From assembly GCF_900188325.1 (NCBI RefSeq), contig NZ_FZPD01000001.1:620001-684000 (forward strand): a DNA stretch of 64,000 nt, read 5' to 3'. The translations under genes and the position numbers were made by a program. Under the pieces are notes generated by a model that worked only from the letters and a program-made list of their open reading frames with translations, had not been told where the DNA came from and ran no database searches. Shown here piece by piece: positions 1-9,480 of the stretch (position 1 is its first letter; each line of letters starts with the position of its first letter). The stretch comes from Ekhidna lutea. Its GTDB lineage: Bacteria; Bacteroidota; Bacteroidia; Cytophagales; Cyclobacteriaceae.

Positions 1-299
1 AAGGTATCCCTGCCAGAACTCCTAAACTATATTTAAGAGCTATTCCTGATGAGAGTTTCGCTCAGTTTTTGCCAAACGATGCGAAATTTCAAGTAGCTGA
101 AGCTGAAATAACATTAGTTAGTGGTGGGCTAGGACGGGGCTCAATTCGAGCAGGTCAAGAGGTTAACCTTCGAGGTATGTCTGGGAGAAAAGGTGATCAA
201 TTGGTTATAGAAATTAAAAAAGTACAAAGACAAAACTTTAGAAAGCAAGTGGAAACATTTCCAAAACACACTCGCTTTATCAACATATCGTTGAAATAG
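1..299 (+). CDS. gldM: GldM, T9SS/gliding motor protein (3' end only)
   Basis: The reading frame is open from the left edge of the window, so only about the last 98 residues are present and the start lies outside. GldM forms with GldL the proton-driven motor of the type IX secretion system; its large periplasmic part reaches the GldK/GldN ring. The visible part has a PRTPKLYLR-like stretch and a short beta-rich end (LVSGG, GQEVNLRGMSG) like the last periplasmic domain of GldM. The identification rests mainly on gldN following 22 bp downstream, as in the conserved gldKLMN order. A methionine-like codon at 69 is internal and not the true start. Confidence 0.8.
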   Translation, partial: GIPARTPKLYLRAIPDESFAQFLPNDAKFQVAEAEITLVSGGLGRGSIRAGQEVNLRGMSGRKGDQLVIEIKKVQRQNFRKQVETFPKHTRFINISLK

Positions 300-321
300 A
301 ATTGTCAGATAAAACAGAGAT

Positions 322-1179
322 ATGAAAAATTTAGGTTATGTAATCGTTTTTGGTCTCTCCCTCTCCTTTGGTTATGCACAGGAGGAGTTGGCACCATTGG
401 TAAAGCCGGAGGTGGATGAGACTCAAGTGATGTTCCGGAAGACCGTTTGGCGGAGAATGAACATGAAGCAGAAGCAAAACAGACCGTTCTTTTCTTTGAA
501 TGGTGAGGTATCTAGATTACTCATTGAAGCCGTCGATGAGGGATTGTTAACACCTTACCGATCAGATTCTTGCATCAACTTCATGCCGGATATTATTTTT
601 GTTTCAAACATTTCTGTTGAAAGAGAAGAAAATCCATTTGTAGGAGGAGGTTTTAATTCCGGAGGATTTGATTCTTTTGGAGATGATTCAGCGGATCAAG
701 CAAGCGAAGAGCAATCGGATGAACCCAGGCAGGAATCAATCCCAGAAGATTTATTTTCTGTTTTGTATCTTAAGGAAGATGTAATTTTTGATAGAAACAG
801 ATCTCGCATGTACAATTACATTAGATCTTTAACCCTTGCTTTGCCTAGAGATGCTGGCTCCCTTTACAATCCTGCTGGGTTTGAAAAACCAATTGCACAC
901 TTTAGATATGATGATGTAATTGCGTTATTCAGAGGGCCATATGCGGACAAAGCAATATACTATAACAACCAAAATCCAGGACAGCATATGAACATGAGTG
1001 ATGCATTTGAGCTTAGGTTGTTCAATGCACCAATTATAAAAGTATCTAATGCTCAGGATTTGGATATACGACAAATTTACGCTGATGAAATGGCTAAAGA
1101 CCCTATGAGTGTAATCGTGATTCAACAAAAGTATGAGTACGACTTGATGGAGTATGAATCAGAACTCTGGGAATATTAA
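322..1179 (+). CDS. gldN: GldN, periplasmic ring component of T9SS
   Basis: A 285-residue secreted protein with a signal peptide ending near residue 19 (FGYAQ/EE). GldN (PorN) pairs with the lipoprotein GldK (PorK) to form the periplasmic ring under the T9SS outer-membrane translocon. The family is recognised from the N-terminal FRKTVWRRMNMKQKQNRPFF segment, the LLIEAVDEGLLTPY motif, and the C-terminal FRYDDVIALFRGPY...DAFELRLFNAPI block. A Gly/Ser/Asp/Glu-rich insert (about residues 108-140) is a low-complexity linker. It follows gldM in the same operon. The ATG at 322 is the only start that keeps an intact signal peptide. Confidence 0.93.
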   Translation: MKNLGYVIVFGLSLSFGYAQEELAPLVKPEVDETQVMFRKTVWRRMNMKQKQNRPFFSLNGEVSRLLIEAVDEGLLTPYRSDSCINFMPDIIFVSNISVEREENPFVGGGFNSGGFDSFGDDSADQASEEQSDEPRQESIPEDLFSVLYLKEDVIFDRNRSRMYNYIRSLTLALPRDAGSLYNPAGFEKPIAHFRYDDVIALFRGPYADKAIYYNNQNPGQHMNMSDAFELRLFNAPIIKVSNAQDLDIRQIYADEMAKDPMSVIVIQQKYEYDLMEYESELWEY

Positions 1180-1212
1180 TTTGAATAGAACCTAACCCTA
1201 ATCCACCGGAAA

Positions 1213-1797
1213 ATGAATATTAGAAATTTACTCTCCATTATAACTGTAGTCGGTTGCCTGTTTGCAACTGCACAAGAATCTGGAGAACTGACAGATCCAA
1301 GAGATGGTAAAACTTATAAAACAGTAACTATTGATATAGAGCTTGAAGGAGGAGTAACTGTCAAAAGAACATGGATGGCTCAAAACCTTGCTTATGAAGT
1401 TCCAGATTCATTCTGTTACAAAAATGAGCCAGCTTACTGTGAGGCTTTTGGTAGATTATATACTTTCAAGGCAGCAAGAGAGGCATGCCCTGAAGGATGG
1501 CACATCCCTACCATTGGGGAATGGAATTTACTATTCCAAACCTTTGGTGGAATACGTGACGCGGGAGTTGCTTTACAAAAAGGTGGTGAAAGTGGATTAG
1601 ATCTGGCCTTAGGAGGATTTGGTGATCCGGGAAGGGTATTCAAAAACATTGGAATTAGCGGAAACTATTGGGATGCTGAAAAGAAGTCCGACAATACATC
1701 CGGTTTAATTTCTGTGCAAAAAGGATCTAAAGAAATATATCATAGTGTAATAGGTGACTGGCACAGAAATAGCTGTCGTTGCGTTAAAGACTATTAA
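1213..1797 (+). CDS. Secreted FISUMP-domain protein
   Basis: A 194-residue protein with a signal peptide (cleavage near FATAQ/ES) followed by one Fibrobacter succinogenes major paralogous domain (FISUMP, TIGR02145). Family hallmarks seen are DPRDGKTYKTVTI at the N-terminus, TWMAQNLAYEV, GRLYTFKAAREACPEGWHIPT, EWNLLF, and a C-terminal HRNSCRCVKDY. Six cysteines suggest disulphides in the mature exported protein. The molecular function of the family is unknown. It lies 33 bp after gldN in the same direction and ends at a strong terminator, so it is probably the last gene of the gld operon; whether it has a T9SS role is inference. Confidence 0.82.
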   Translation: MNIRNLLSIITVVGCLFATAQESGELTDPRDGKTYKTVTIDIELEGGVTVKRTWMAQNLAYEVPDSFCYKNEPAYCEAFGRLYTFKAAREACPEGWHIPTIGEWNLLFQTFGGIRDAGVALQKGGESGLDLALGGFGDPGRVFKNIGISGNYWDAEKKSDNTSGLISVQKGSKEIYHSVIGDWHRNSCRCVKDY

Positions 1798-1820
1798 TTA
1801 ATATTTCTTTGTTAATTCTA

Positions 1821-1848
1821 AAGGAGTCCTTATAGGACTCCTTTTTTT
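1821..1848 (+). terminator. Rho-independent terminator after the gldN/FISUMP operon
   Basis: A perfect 10-bp stem (AAGGAGTCCT / AGGACTCCTT) with a 3-nt loop is followed by seven T on the plus strand. The stop codon of the convergent uvrC gene (1830-1832) lies inside the stem and loop, so the two transcription units meet in this hairpin. The T run favours termination of plus-strand transcripts. Confidence 0.9.
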
Positions 1849-3629
1849 ATTGCCCGTTGAATAATCTTGGCTTTCGATTGTCCAACTAAATCAATTAAGT
1901 CTTTTTCTGAAGATTGCTTTAAGCGAGCTACGCTTCCAAACTCACGCATTATTTTTTCGCGCGTACTAGCTCCTATCCCTTTAATTGAATCTAACGATGA
2001 TTCAATGGACTCTTTACTTCTTTTTTGTCGGTGAAATGTGATTGCAAATCGATGAGCTTCATCTCTAATTTGCTGAATAAGCTTAAGAGAAGTTGATTTT
2101 TTGTTGATATGAATTGGAAGGTTATCATCAGGAAAATAGATTTCTTCCAGTCGTTTAGCAATACCAATTATAGGGACTTGTCCATAAATATTTAGCTCTT
2201 TCAAAGCATCACAGGCAGCATTGAGTTGGCCTTTGCCTCCATCGATTACAATTAAATTTGGGAATGAGATTCCCTCTTTCTTAAGATGAGCATATCTTCT
2301 GCCTACTACCTCTTTCATTGAGCCAAAATCATCAGGGCCCGTAACTGTTTTAATATTGAATTTCCTGTAATCAGATTTATATGGTTTACCGTTCCTAAAG
2401 CAGACCATTGACGCCACTGGATTTGTACCTTGTATGTTTGAATTATCAAAGCATTCGATATGCTTTGGTAGATCTGAAAGTTTCAGGTCTTCCTGAAGAC
2501 TTAATAATATCCCTTCATTGGGCTGAGTGCTTTTTGAGGAAAGTTTCTCTTTTTTATAGTAGAGCGCATTTTTAAACGACAATTCTACAAGCTTCTTTTT
2601 ATCTCCAATTTTAGGAACAATTACTTCTATATCTTCCCAAGGCTCAATGGACACATTGGTTAAAATTGTCGGGTTGTTGCTGCCATATTTTTTTCTCAAA
2701 TCAAAAATGGAAAAACGGAAAACTTCAGCATCGTCTTCTTCGATTTTCTTCTTCACTTCAATTGTCTCAGAATTGATAATAGCTCCATTCTCAATTCGCA
2801 TATAATTGATGAATTGAGAATTTTTGTTATCTGAATTTGTTGTTGTAAAAACATCAGTACTGGTAATTTTCTGATTGACTATTAAAGAGCGAGATTGGAA
2901 TTTTTCCAATAGGTCATATTTTTCCTTGTATGACTGAGCTAGTTCGAACTTCAGATTACCCGAAGCTTCAGTCATTTTCTCTTTGTAAGACCTGCTCACA
3001 ATGCCAATCTTACCTTTTAGTATTTTTTTTGCTTCGTCTATATCTTTGAGATAATCATCTTCTGTTTGTAATCCTTCGCATGGCCCTAGACAATTGCCAA
3101 TATGATATTCAAGGCATACTTTAAATTTTTTCTTTTTGATGTTATCCTTTGATAGGTTGTACTTACAGGTTCTGATTTTATGGATTTTTCGAATTAAATC
3201 TATAACTCCATTCATCGCCTTTACGCTTGTATATGGACCAAAGTACTCACCTTTTGTGTGATCAATTCTACGAGTCGAATAGATTCTTGGAAACCTTTCG
3301 TTGGTGATGCAAATGCTTGGAAAACTTTTGTCATCTTTTAAGAGAATATTGTATCTCGGCTGGTTTTCCTTGATTAAGTTGTTTTCGAGTAGTAATGCAT
3401 CAAATTCCGAAGAAACGATAACAAACTCTATTTCCTGGATTTCGGAAACAAGACGGTATGTCTTTCGATTGTCAAGGTTTGCTTTAGTAAAGTAGCTGGC
3501 TACTCTTTTCTTTAAGCTTTTGGCTTTTCCAACATATATAATGTTGCCGCTTTGATCAAAAAATTTGTATATGCCTGGTCTCTCTGGCAGTTTTAAGTAC
3601 TCATCCTTTGAATATCGCTGAAACTCCAT
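1830..3629 (-). CDS. uvrC: UvrC, excinuclease ABC subunit C
   Basis: A 599-residue protein of usual UvrC length. UvrC makes both incisions around bulky DNA lesions after UvrA/UvrB loading. Domains seen in order: GIY-YIG nuclease at about residues 14-95 (PGIYKFFDQ, IIYVGKAKSLKKRV), a cysteine cluster near residues 165-185 (CKYN, VCLEYHIGNCLGPC), a UVR region near 200-240, an RNase H-like endonuclease core (IECFDNSN, MVCFRNGKPYKSDYRKFNIK, LIVIDGGKGQLNAA), and a C-terminal helix-hairpin-helix (IKGIGASTREKIMREFGS). It is 54 bp downstream of the penicillin-binding protein gene on the same strand and may be read from the same transcript. Confidence 0.97.
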   Translation of the reverse strand: MEFQRYSKDEYLKLPERPGIYKFFDQSGNIIYVGKAKSLKKRVASYFTKANLDNRKTYRLVSEIQEIEFVIVSSEFDALLLENNLIKENQPRYNILLKDDKSFPSICITNERFPRIYSTRRIDHTKGEYFGPYTSVKAMNGVIDLIRKIHKIRTCKYNLSKDNIKKKKFKVCLEYHIGNCLGPCEGLQTEDDYLKDIDEAKKILKGKIGIVSRSYKEKMTEASGNLKFELAQSYKEKYDLLEKFQSRSLIVNQKITSTDVFTTTNSDNKNSQFINYMRIENGAIINSETIEVKKKIEEDDAEVFRFSIFDLRKKYGSNNPTILTNVSIEPWEDIEVIVPKIGDKKKLVELSFKNALYYKKEKLSSKSTQPNEGILLSLQEDLKLSDLPKHIECFDNSNIQGTNPVASMVCFRNGKPYKSDYRKFNIKTVTGPDDFGSMKEVVGRRYAHLKKEGISFPNLIVIDGGKGQLNAACDALKELNIYGQVPIIGIAKRLEEIYFPDDNLPIHINKKSTSLKLIQQIRDEAHRFAITFHRQKRSKESIESSLDSIKGIGASTREKIMREFGSVARLKQSSEKDLIDLVGQSKAKIIQRAIKKGVL

Positions 3630-3683
3630 TCACTCAAATATGATAGCTATTTGTGAGATTTTTTTCTTGAAAAAAAACAGTTC

Positions 3684-5954
3684 TTACATGAAGTCATCTT
3701 CATCCACAACATCATAATCAACAGTATCAGTCGGATTTGTGTTCTCCTCATAGCGCTCACAATCGATGACGGTACGTAGTGGTTTAGTTGGTTTCTCGAA
3801 GTATCCTTTTTCGTATCCTAGCGTTTCATCAGCATAAACTCTTTGCATATAGCCTTCCCAAATAGGAAGCGCCGTTCTTCCCCCCTGTCCAAGTACCCAT
3901 TGCCTGAAACGAATGCTCCTGTCGTCTCCACCGACCCATGCTCCGGAGACCAGATCTTTGGTAACTCCAATAAACCATCCGTCAGAAGCATTTTGTGTGG
4001 TCCCCGTTTTGGCACCTATCTCGTTATCAACTTTTAATTCATAATCTAATGCACGACCTGTGCCCATCTCCACAACACCCTTAAGCATATGCAGCATAAG
4101 GTATGCTGTTTCCTCATTGATAGCTTCCTGTTCATCAGGAACAAATTGCTGGATAACATTGCCATTTTTATCTTCTATTCTCGATATGAAGTATGGCTTA
4201 ATGTAGGTTCCTTTATTGACAAACGTGGAATATGCACCAACCATTTCATAGATAGAAACATCGCCACCCGCTCCAAGACAAAGAGATGGTACTGCGTCGA
4301 GTCTGCTCTCAATACCAAGTCGTTTAGCATAATCCACAACCGTTGAAGGTCCAATTCTGTTCATCATAAAGGCAGTAATACTATTAACTGATTGCGCCAT
4401 TGCCTGGCGTATGGTCATTACCTCACCTGTAAATCGTCCATTTGAGTTTTGGGGAACCCAAGTTGGTGGGTCCTGACCAGGTAAGCTAAATGAAACTGGT
4501 GCATCTACGACCGGGAAACAAGGCGAATATCCATTATCGATTGCCGCGGTATACACAATTGGTTTAAATGTTGACCCTGGCTGTCTTCTGCTTTGCTGGA
4601 CGTGATCGAATTTAAAATATTGATGATTTATGCCTCCAACCCATGCTTTAATATAGCCTGTCCTTGGATCCATGGACATGAACCCAGCCTGTAGAAAGCG
4701 CTTGTAATAGTTTAATGAGTCATAAGAACTAAAGACAGTATCTATCTCACCACCCCAGGAAAAGACTGTCATTCTCTTTTTTTTGTTCAAATAATAATCA
4801 ACTGAGTCTTTCTGGTCTCCAAATCGAGATCTTAAGTTTTTATATGCCTCCGTTCGTTTAATAGCGTCATCCAAAAACTCAGGAATTTCTTTGTTTTCGT
4901 TATCAATCCATGGATTTTCTCCTTGCCAATGTTCATTGAAGATATGTTGTAATGTATCCATGTGCTCTGCAACAGCTTCCTCAGCATACTGCTGAAGCCT
5001 GCTATCAATTGTTGTATAAATCTTTAACCCATCATCAAAAAGGTCATATCCGTTTTGTCTGGCCCATCTGACAAGATAGTTTTTAGCAACTGTGCGGAAA
5101 TACGTTGCTAATCCTTCATTTTGATTTTCAACTCTATAGTTTAATTGAATGGAGTCTCTATTGAGTGTATCGTAGCGTACTTTATCTATAAGGCCATATT
5201 TATGCAGGTTCCAAAGTACCTCTGTTCTTTTTCGGTGCGCATTTTCAGGGTTTAGTACCGGGCTCCATCGAGTAGGTGCATTAATGGCTCCAACAAGCAC
5301 TGCAGACTCTGAATAGTTCAGTTGAGACGGAAGCTTATTGAAAAAGGTTTTTGCAGCAACTTTGATTCCATACGAGTTGCTTCCAAACTCTACAGTATTC
5401 AGGTACATTGCTAGAATCTCCTCTTTCGTATAGGATTTTTCCAACTGTACAGCAATGATCCATTCTTTAAGTTTGGTAATTATTTGTCCGAGTGTTCTCG
5501 ACCGATATAGTGAGCCATGCTCTGCTGTATTTGTTTTAAACAAATTTTCTGCTAGCTGCATGGTCAAGGTACTTCCACCTCCCTGAAAAGAGAATGTAAG
5601 CTTTCCAATAATAGCCCTGGCCAAACCTTTTAAATCGATACCAGAATGATCTTTAAACCTTACATCTTCTGTAACTAATAAGGTATTTACAAGCTCAGGA
5701 GAAAGTTGTTCATAGGTTACCGGTGTTCTGTTTTTACGAAAATATTTCCCTAGTGAAACACCGTCTGCACTCATTAATTCTGATGACAGGTCTGGATCCG
5801 GACGCTCAAGGGCTTCAAGACTTGGAAGGCTTCCAAACCATCCGAATGCATCATTTTTCACCATCAAAAAAACGGAAGGAATCCCAATAACACCAAGTAC
5901 AAACACGACCCACAAAGGCCTTAGTGTATATTTAATTAGTTTTCTATTCATCAA
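3684..5954 (-). CDS. Class A penicillin-binding protein (PBP1A type)
   Basis: A 756-residue bifunctional peptidoglycan synthase: a glycosyltransferase polymerises lipid II and a transpeptidase crosslinks the strands. A single N-terminal membrane anchor (about residues 12-33) precedes the GT51 domain with TEDVRFKDHSGID and QGGGSTLTMQLAENLF. The transpeptidase domain has the SxxK serine in QPGSTFKP (near residue 462), the SxN motif in AQSVNS, and KTGTT near the C-terminus. The last residues are acidic. The start codon overlaps the stop of the upstream sprE/porW gene by 4 bp (ATGA type), which points to translational coupling of cell-wall synthesis with a T9SS lipoprotein. Confidence 0.95.
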   Translation of the reverse strand: MMNRKLIKYTLRPLWVVFVLGVIGIPSVFLMVKNDAFGWFGSLPSLEALERPDPDLSSELMSADGVSLGKYFRKNRTPVTYEQLSPELVNTLLVTEDVRFKDHSGIDLKGLARAIIGKLTFSFQGGGSTLTMQLAENLFKTNTAEHGSLYRSRTLGQIITKLKEWIIAVQLEKSYTKEEILAMYLNTVEFGSNSYGIKVAAKTFFNKLPSQLNYSESAVLVGAINAPTRWSPVLNPENAHRKRTEVLWNLHKYGLIDKVRYDTLNRDSIQLNYRVENQNEGLATYFRTVAKNYLVRWARQNGYDLFDDGLKIYTTIDSRLQQYAEEAVAEHMDTLQHIFNEHWQGENPWIDNENKEIPEFLDDAIKRTEAYKNLRSRFGDQKDSVDYYLNKKKRMTVFSWGGEIDTVFSSYDSLNYYKRFLQAGFMSMDPRTGYIKAWVGGINHQYFKFDHVQQSRRQPGSTFKPIVYTAAIDNGYSPCFPVVDAPVSFSLPGQDPPTWVPQNSNGRFTGEVMTIRQAMAQSVNSITAFMMNRIGPSTVVDYAKRLGIESRLDAVPSLCLGAGGDVSIYEMVGAYSTFVNKGTYIKPYFISRIEDKNGNVIQQFVPDEQEAINEETAYLMLHMLKGVVEMGTGRALDYELKVDNEIGAKTGTTQNASDGWFIGVTKDLVSGAWVGGDDRSIRFRQWVLGQGGRTALPIWEGYMQRVYADETLGYEKGYFEKPTKPLRTVIDCERYEENTNPTDTVDYDVVDEDDFM

Positions 5955-8521
5955 TAGTGCTTTTCAAAAAATGATAGGTATGCAGACACGTCTTTTGTTT
6001 GATAAAAGATATCAAAGTTATCTTCTGTAATTACAAAAACATCAAATTTCTGGCCTTTAAATGTTTCCTTCAAGTTCAGCTCCTGATTGATGGATTTCAT
6101 AAAGCTGATGGCTGTACCTTTTCCAGGAAAAATATTAACAAGCAGCATGGATTTTTGATCACTTAAAATCAGATTGCCTGTCTTTAATGTCGTTAAATTT
6201 TTCTCTTTTAAATACTCATCAACTATTGGTGGTAGCTTATCAGTCATATCTGATTTGATATCGTAAGCGATAACGAAAAGATGCTTTTGATTAAAATCTT
6301 CGATGAATCTCGCTCGTGCACTATTGTATCTTTTTTGTTGAAAATTTTCCGAAGCTGTTAAAAGCGATTTAGCATATTCGTTTAGTTCACTTTCCGGGTA
6401 TTCATTAATGAACTCACCGAGTTCAAATTGGTACTTGTGATCTTCTTCTGTTTGTCCTATTGCCAGGACTTTAAGTAAAGCAACATTATCACTAAACTCA
6501 TTTTCTGGGTGTAGGCTCAATGCGCTATCGGAGGCAAATAAGATTTCCTTGTATGAGCCAGCTTTATATTTTTGATATAGTCGCTTATATAATCCTTTCA
6601 GCTGCGCACTGATAGCAAAGCTCTCTTCCCTGTAGTTGGGGTTGTCTACTAACTTTGCGTAGATGGTTTCAGGATATTTTTGCTTTAATAGTTCTCCTTT
6701 CTGCTTCGACTTTTGAGGGTTCAAATTCTTATAAAGTAGGTATAGTTGGTAAAGAACTTCTGCTTCATATTCTGTCACAGGAAAGCGGGAAAGTAGCTTT
6801 TCAAAGGATTCAGCAGCATTAGCATCTTCTTCAAGCCTTAGGTTATAGATGTTCCCCAGATTATAAAGGGCAACTTCTATTTCACCCAACAAAGTGGCTT
6901 GCTGTTGTTCTGAGGTAGGAAGTGATTCCATCATTCTTCTAGCTTCATCTGCAGCAGATTCTACTGTCTCTTCCTCTCCGGATGATTCCGATATTTCTCT
7001 ATTGGCGACAACCGTTTCTTCTTCTGAAATATTGCTAGCTGTTTTATTATTGCGTCTCCAATCATCTTCTAATGCCCTCTCACCCCATTTACGAATAAAG
7101 TCACTACGTCCCTTGCTTAATGCACTGGTATTATTAAAGTACCAGGTGGCTCCCGTTGAAGCAGTTGTAATAAGGTTATCTCCTGCACTTTGAGTTATAC
7201 TACGTGCTCTGTTTATTGCTGCTTGTTTTTCTTTCTTTTTCCGTTCCTCATTAGCTTTTCTGGTAGACTCAACCTGTGCAGTAAACATTACAAGAACTGA
7301 ATCTTGAGGTAGTGAAGCTAAATGTAGTAGACTATCGTTTTTCTGAATAGTAACTATTTGTTCCACAAAATCAACAAGAATTTCCTGGCGCTCTTTTATC
7401 TCAGCATAATTGTCTTCATCTCTTGGCATTGTATTGACTGTGCTGTCATAGTAATCTTTAGCAAGCACATAATCTTTTAATGTATCGTAGTATATCTGAC
7501 CAAGGCTCAGGTACGAATATGCCTTTTGACGATTGTTGTTTACACTGTTTCTAATAGATAACTTATAATTATCAATTGCCTCCTCCAGATTTCCATTTTT
7601 TAATTCGAAACCAGCCAGCTCATAATAGATCTTATCCCTGTATTCTTTGTTTTTAGGATCCCTGAGCAAGCTTTTGAAATATCGTTGAATCTTTTTTAGG
7701 TCACCTCCATCAGCTAATTCAGTAACCTGCGACATGTATAATTTTGCGTAGAATTCAAGTTCATATGTGGGGTTGTTTTTAAGCACATTTTTATAATACC
7801 TGAATGCTTCACTTTCAAACTCTAACTCATGGAAAACCTGGCCGATTATAAAATTGATGCGTGCCTTATCTGATGAATTGAGTAATTCTTCAGCTTTCAC
7901 CAGGCTTCCCACCATTTTGCTTTTATCATCCTTTTTTTGATAGAGATAAGCTGAGTTGAGATGTAGTCTGCGCTGATTTTCTTTATTTAATTTCTCTTTA
8001 GCCAAGTAGTCAGTTACAGCAATGGCATTGTTGAATTCATTGAATTCTGTAAAGGTTCTGATCAAAAGTGTAAGTGCTTGATGACGAGCATTGTCATCTT
8101 TACTATGTGTATTCACGTACTTAAAGGTTTCGATAGCGTCAGGAAATTCCATTGCATAGTGACGCGCTTTCCCTACCAGAATATAGCTGTCATCTTCCCA
8201 TTTACTGTTGGGGTGCCTTTGGATGGCAATAGACGCTTTTTGAATGCAGTCTTCAATTTGTGTACTCAGAGAAGCAGACTTAACAGAATCAAATTGTGCA
8301 TAGATCGGTAAAACTTTATTATAGTTCCAATCCTGACTTTCAAAAATCGACTGCTCAATTTCATTGATTCGCTCATTGGCAATAAAATAAGCATTATAAT
8401 GAGCCGTTAGATCGTGAAATGAACTGCTTAAAGGATTGTTCTTGTACGGTGAACAACCTATGAATGCCGCGATTATTATAAGGAGTATTATTTTCTTCAA
8501 AATGACTTTAAGCTGATTCAA
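5951..8521 (-). CDS. sprE: SprE/PorW-like TPR lipoprotein of T9SS
   Basis: An 856-residue lipoprotein: the signal peptide ends in a lipobox with Cys23 (AAFIGC). The mature part is almost entirely helical tetratricopeptide repeats, with a charged coiled segment near residues 410-440 (ESTRKANEERKKKEKQ) and an acidic stretch near 500-530. The N-terminal FHDLTAHYNAYFIANERINE motif and the length match SprE (Flavobacterium) / PorW (Porphyromonas), which is required for T9SS secretion and links the inner-membrane motor to the translocon. It is coupled to the downstream PBP1A gene by a 4-bp overlap. It is divergent from the M23 peptidase gene. Confidence 0.85.
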   Translation of the reverse strand: MNQLKVILKKIILLIIIAAFIGCSPYKNNPLSSSFHDLTAHYNAYFIANERINEIEQSIFESQDWNYNKVLPIYAQFDSVKSASLSTQIEDCIQKASIAIQRHPNSKWEDDSYILVGKARHYAMEFPDAIETFKYVNTHSKDDNARHQALTLLIRTFTEFNEFNNAIAVTDYLAKEKLNKENQRRLHLNSAYLYQKKDDKSKMVGSLVKAEELLNSSDKARINFIIGQVFHELEFESEAFRYYKNVLKNNPTYELEFYAKLYMSQVTELADGGDLKKIQRYFKSLLRDPKNKEYRDKIYYELAGFELKNGNLEEAIDNYKLSIRNSVNNNRQKAYSYLSLGQIYYDTLKDYVLAKDYYDSTVNTMPRDEDNYAEIKERQEILVDFVEQIVTIQKNDSLLHLASLPQDSVLVMFTAQVESTRKANEERKKKEKQAAINRARSITQSAGDNLITTASTGATWYFNNTSALSKGRSDFIRKWGERALEDDWRRNNKTASNISEEETVVANREISESSGEEETVESAADEARRMMESLPTSEQQQATLLGEIEVALYNLGNIYNLRLEEDANAAESFEKLLSRFPVTEYEAEVLYQLYLLYKNLNPQKSKQKGELLKQKYPETIYAKLVDNPNYREESFAISAQLKGLYKRLYQKYKAGSYKEILFASDSALSLHPENEFSDNVALLKVLAIGQTEEDHKYQFELGEFINEYPESELNEYAKSLLTASENFQQKRYNSARARFIEDFNQKHLFVIAYDIKSDMTDKLPPIVDEYLKEKNLTTLKTGNLILSDQKSMLLVNIFPGKGTAISFMKSINQELNLKETFKGQKFDVFVITEDNFDIFYQTKDVSAYLSFFEKHY

Positions 8522-8577
8522 TAATTAACGATCTCAAATTCAATTTGGTGTAAAGATAAAACATGGGGTGATCTGCA

Positions 8578-8585
8578 TACCTTTG
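8578..8585 (+). promoter_or_regulatory. Possible -7 box (TACCTTTG) for the M23/bactofilin/atp transcript
   Basis: The sequence matches the Bacteroidota -7 consensus TAnnTTTG and ends 19 nt before the ATG at 8605, in the divergent gap with sprE. No TTG is found at 17-23 nt upstream (the nearest is 30 nt away), so this is a half-match only. Confidence 0.35.
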
Positions 8586-8604
8586 TCGGCTTAAATTGCA
8601 ATCT

Positions 8605-9471
8605 ATGGCTGCAAGAAAGACATTTAGTAATTGGCTAACGAATAAATATCTACTCATTATTCGTAATGAGGAAAATTTTGCTGAAAAAACAACTTTTAGT
8701 TTCAACTACGCAAGGCTTTTTTTGCTATTGGCAGGTGTAGGTTTGCTGCTATTGTCTCTAGCAGTATACTTAGTCACAGTAGCGCTTGAGCAATGGCTTG
8801 ATCCTCGTCACGCTCAAATGGAGGCCAACCGACAGGTTTTAGAGCTATCGATGACCATAGACTCATTGGAGCAAGAGGTAAATAATAAGGATATCTACAT
8901 AGAAAACGTAAGGAGGATTATTGCAGGTGAAGAAATAGATCAAAACATGGAATCCAGTCCGGAATCTGATCTACAACCCGCCGAACTTACAGGAAGTATA
9001 CAGCCGGTTGATTCGCAGTTTAGGGCAGAATTTGAGGGTTCAGAGCTTGCGGAAATTACCGCCTTGCCGATTGCAGTATCTTCAAATGTTTACGAATTGA
9101 GAGATGTTTACCTTTTCAGTCCTCTGGATGGGATCATAACGGATGGGTTTAACCCTAAAGAGGATCATTTTGGGGTTGATATTGTTGCGCCGGAGAATGA
9201 GCCAGTAAGATCTGTGGGTGATGGTGTAGTGATAATGTCATCATGGACCCTTGATGGTGGGTATATTTTGGCAATCCAGCATCCTGGCAATTTAATTTCT
9301 GTATATAAGCACAATTCGGAATTATTTAAAAACGTTGGTAATTTTGTGGCGGCTGGAGAAGTTGTAGCCACAATAGGGAATACGGGAGAATTAACCTCTG
9401 GTCCACATTTACATTTAGAATTGTGGCACAATGGTAACCCTGTAAATCCGCAAGAGTATATTGCACTTTAA
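8605..9471 (+). CDS. M23 family metallopeptidase, membrane anchored
   Basis: A 288-residue protein with one N-terminal transmembrane helix (about residues 33-57), a short coiled coil (residues 68-105) and a C-terminal LytM/M23 domain. Zinc ligands are visible in HFGVD (near residue 188) and HLHLE (near residue 268), so the enzyme should be an active endopeptidase cutting peptide crosslinks in the periplasm. The ATG at 8605 is preferred over an in-frame TTG at 8596. The bactofilin gene begins 9 bp downstream; the pairing of bactofilins with M23 peptidases in cell-shape control is known in other bacteria. Confidence 0.93.
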   Translation: MAARKTFSNWLTNKYLLIIRNEENFAEKTTFSFNYARLFLLLAGVGLLLLSLAVYLVTVALEQWLDPRHAQMEANRQVLELSMTIDSLEQEVNNKDIYIENVRRIIAGEEIDQNMESSPESDLQPAELTGSIQPVDSQFRAEFEGSELAEITALPIAVSSNVYELRDVYLFSPLDGIITDGFNPKEDHFGVDIVAPENEPVRSVGDGVVIMSSWTLDGGYILAIQHPGNLISVYKHNSELFKNVGNFVAAGEVVATIGNTGELTSGPHLHLELWHNGNPVNPQEYIAL

Positions 9472-9480
9472 AATCAGGCT

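Noticed and set aside
3656-3680. Terminator between the PBP1A and uvrC genes
   Set aside because: The inverted runs of T and A form only a weak AT-only hairpin with no G-C stem, so it is not a convincing terminator.
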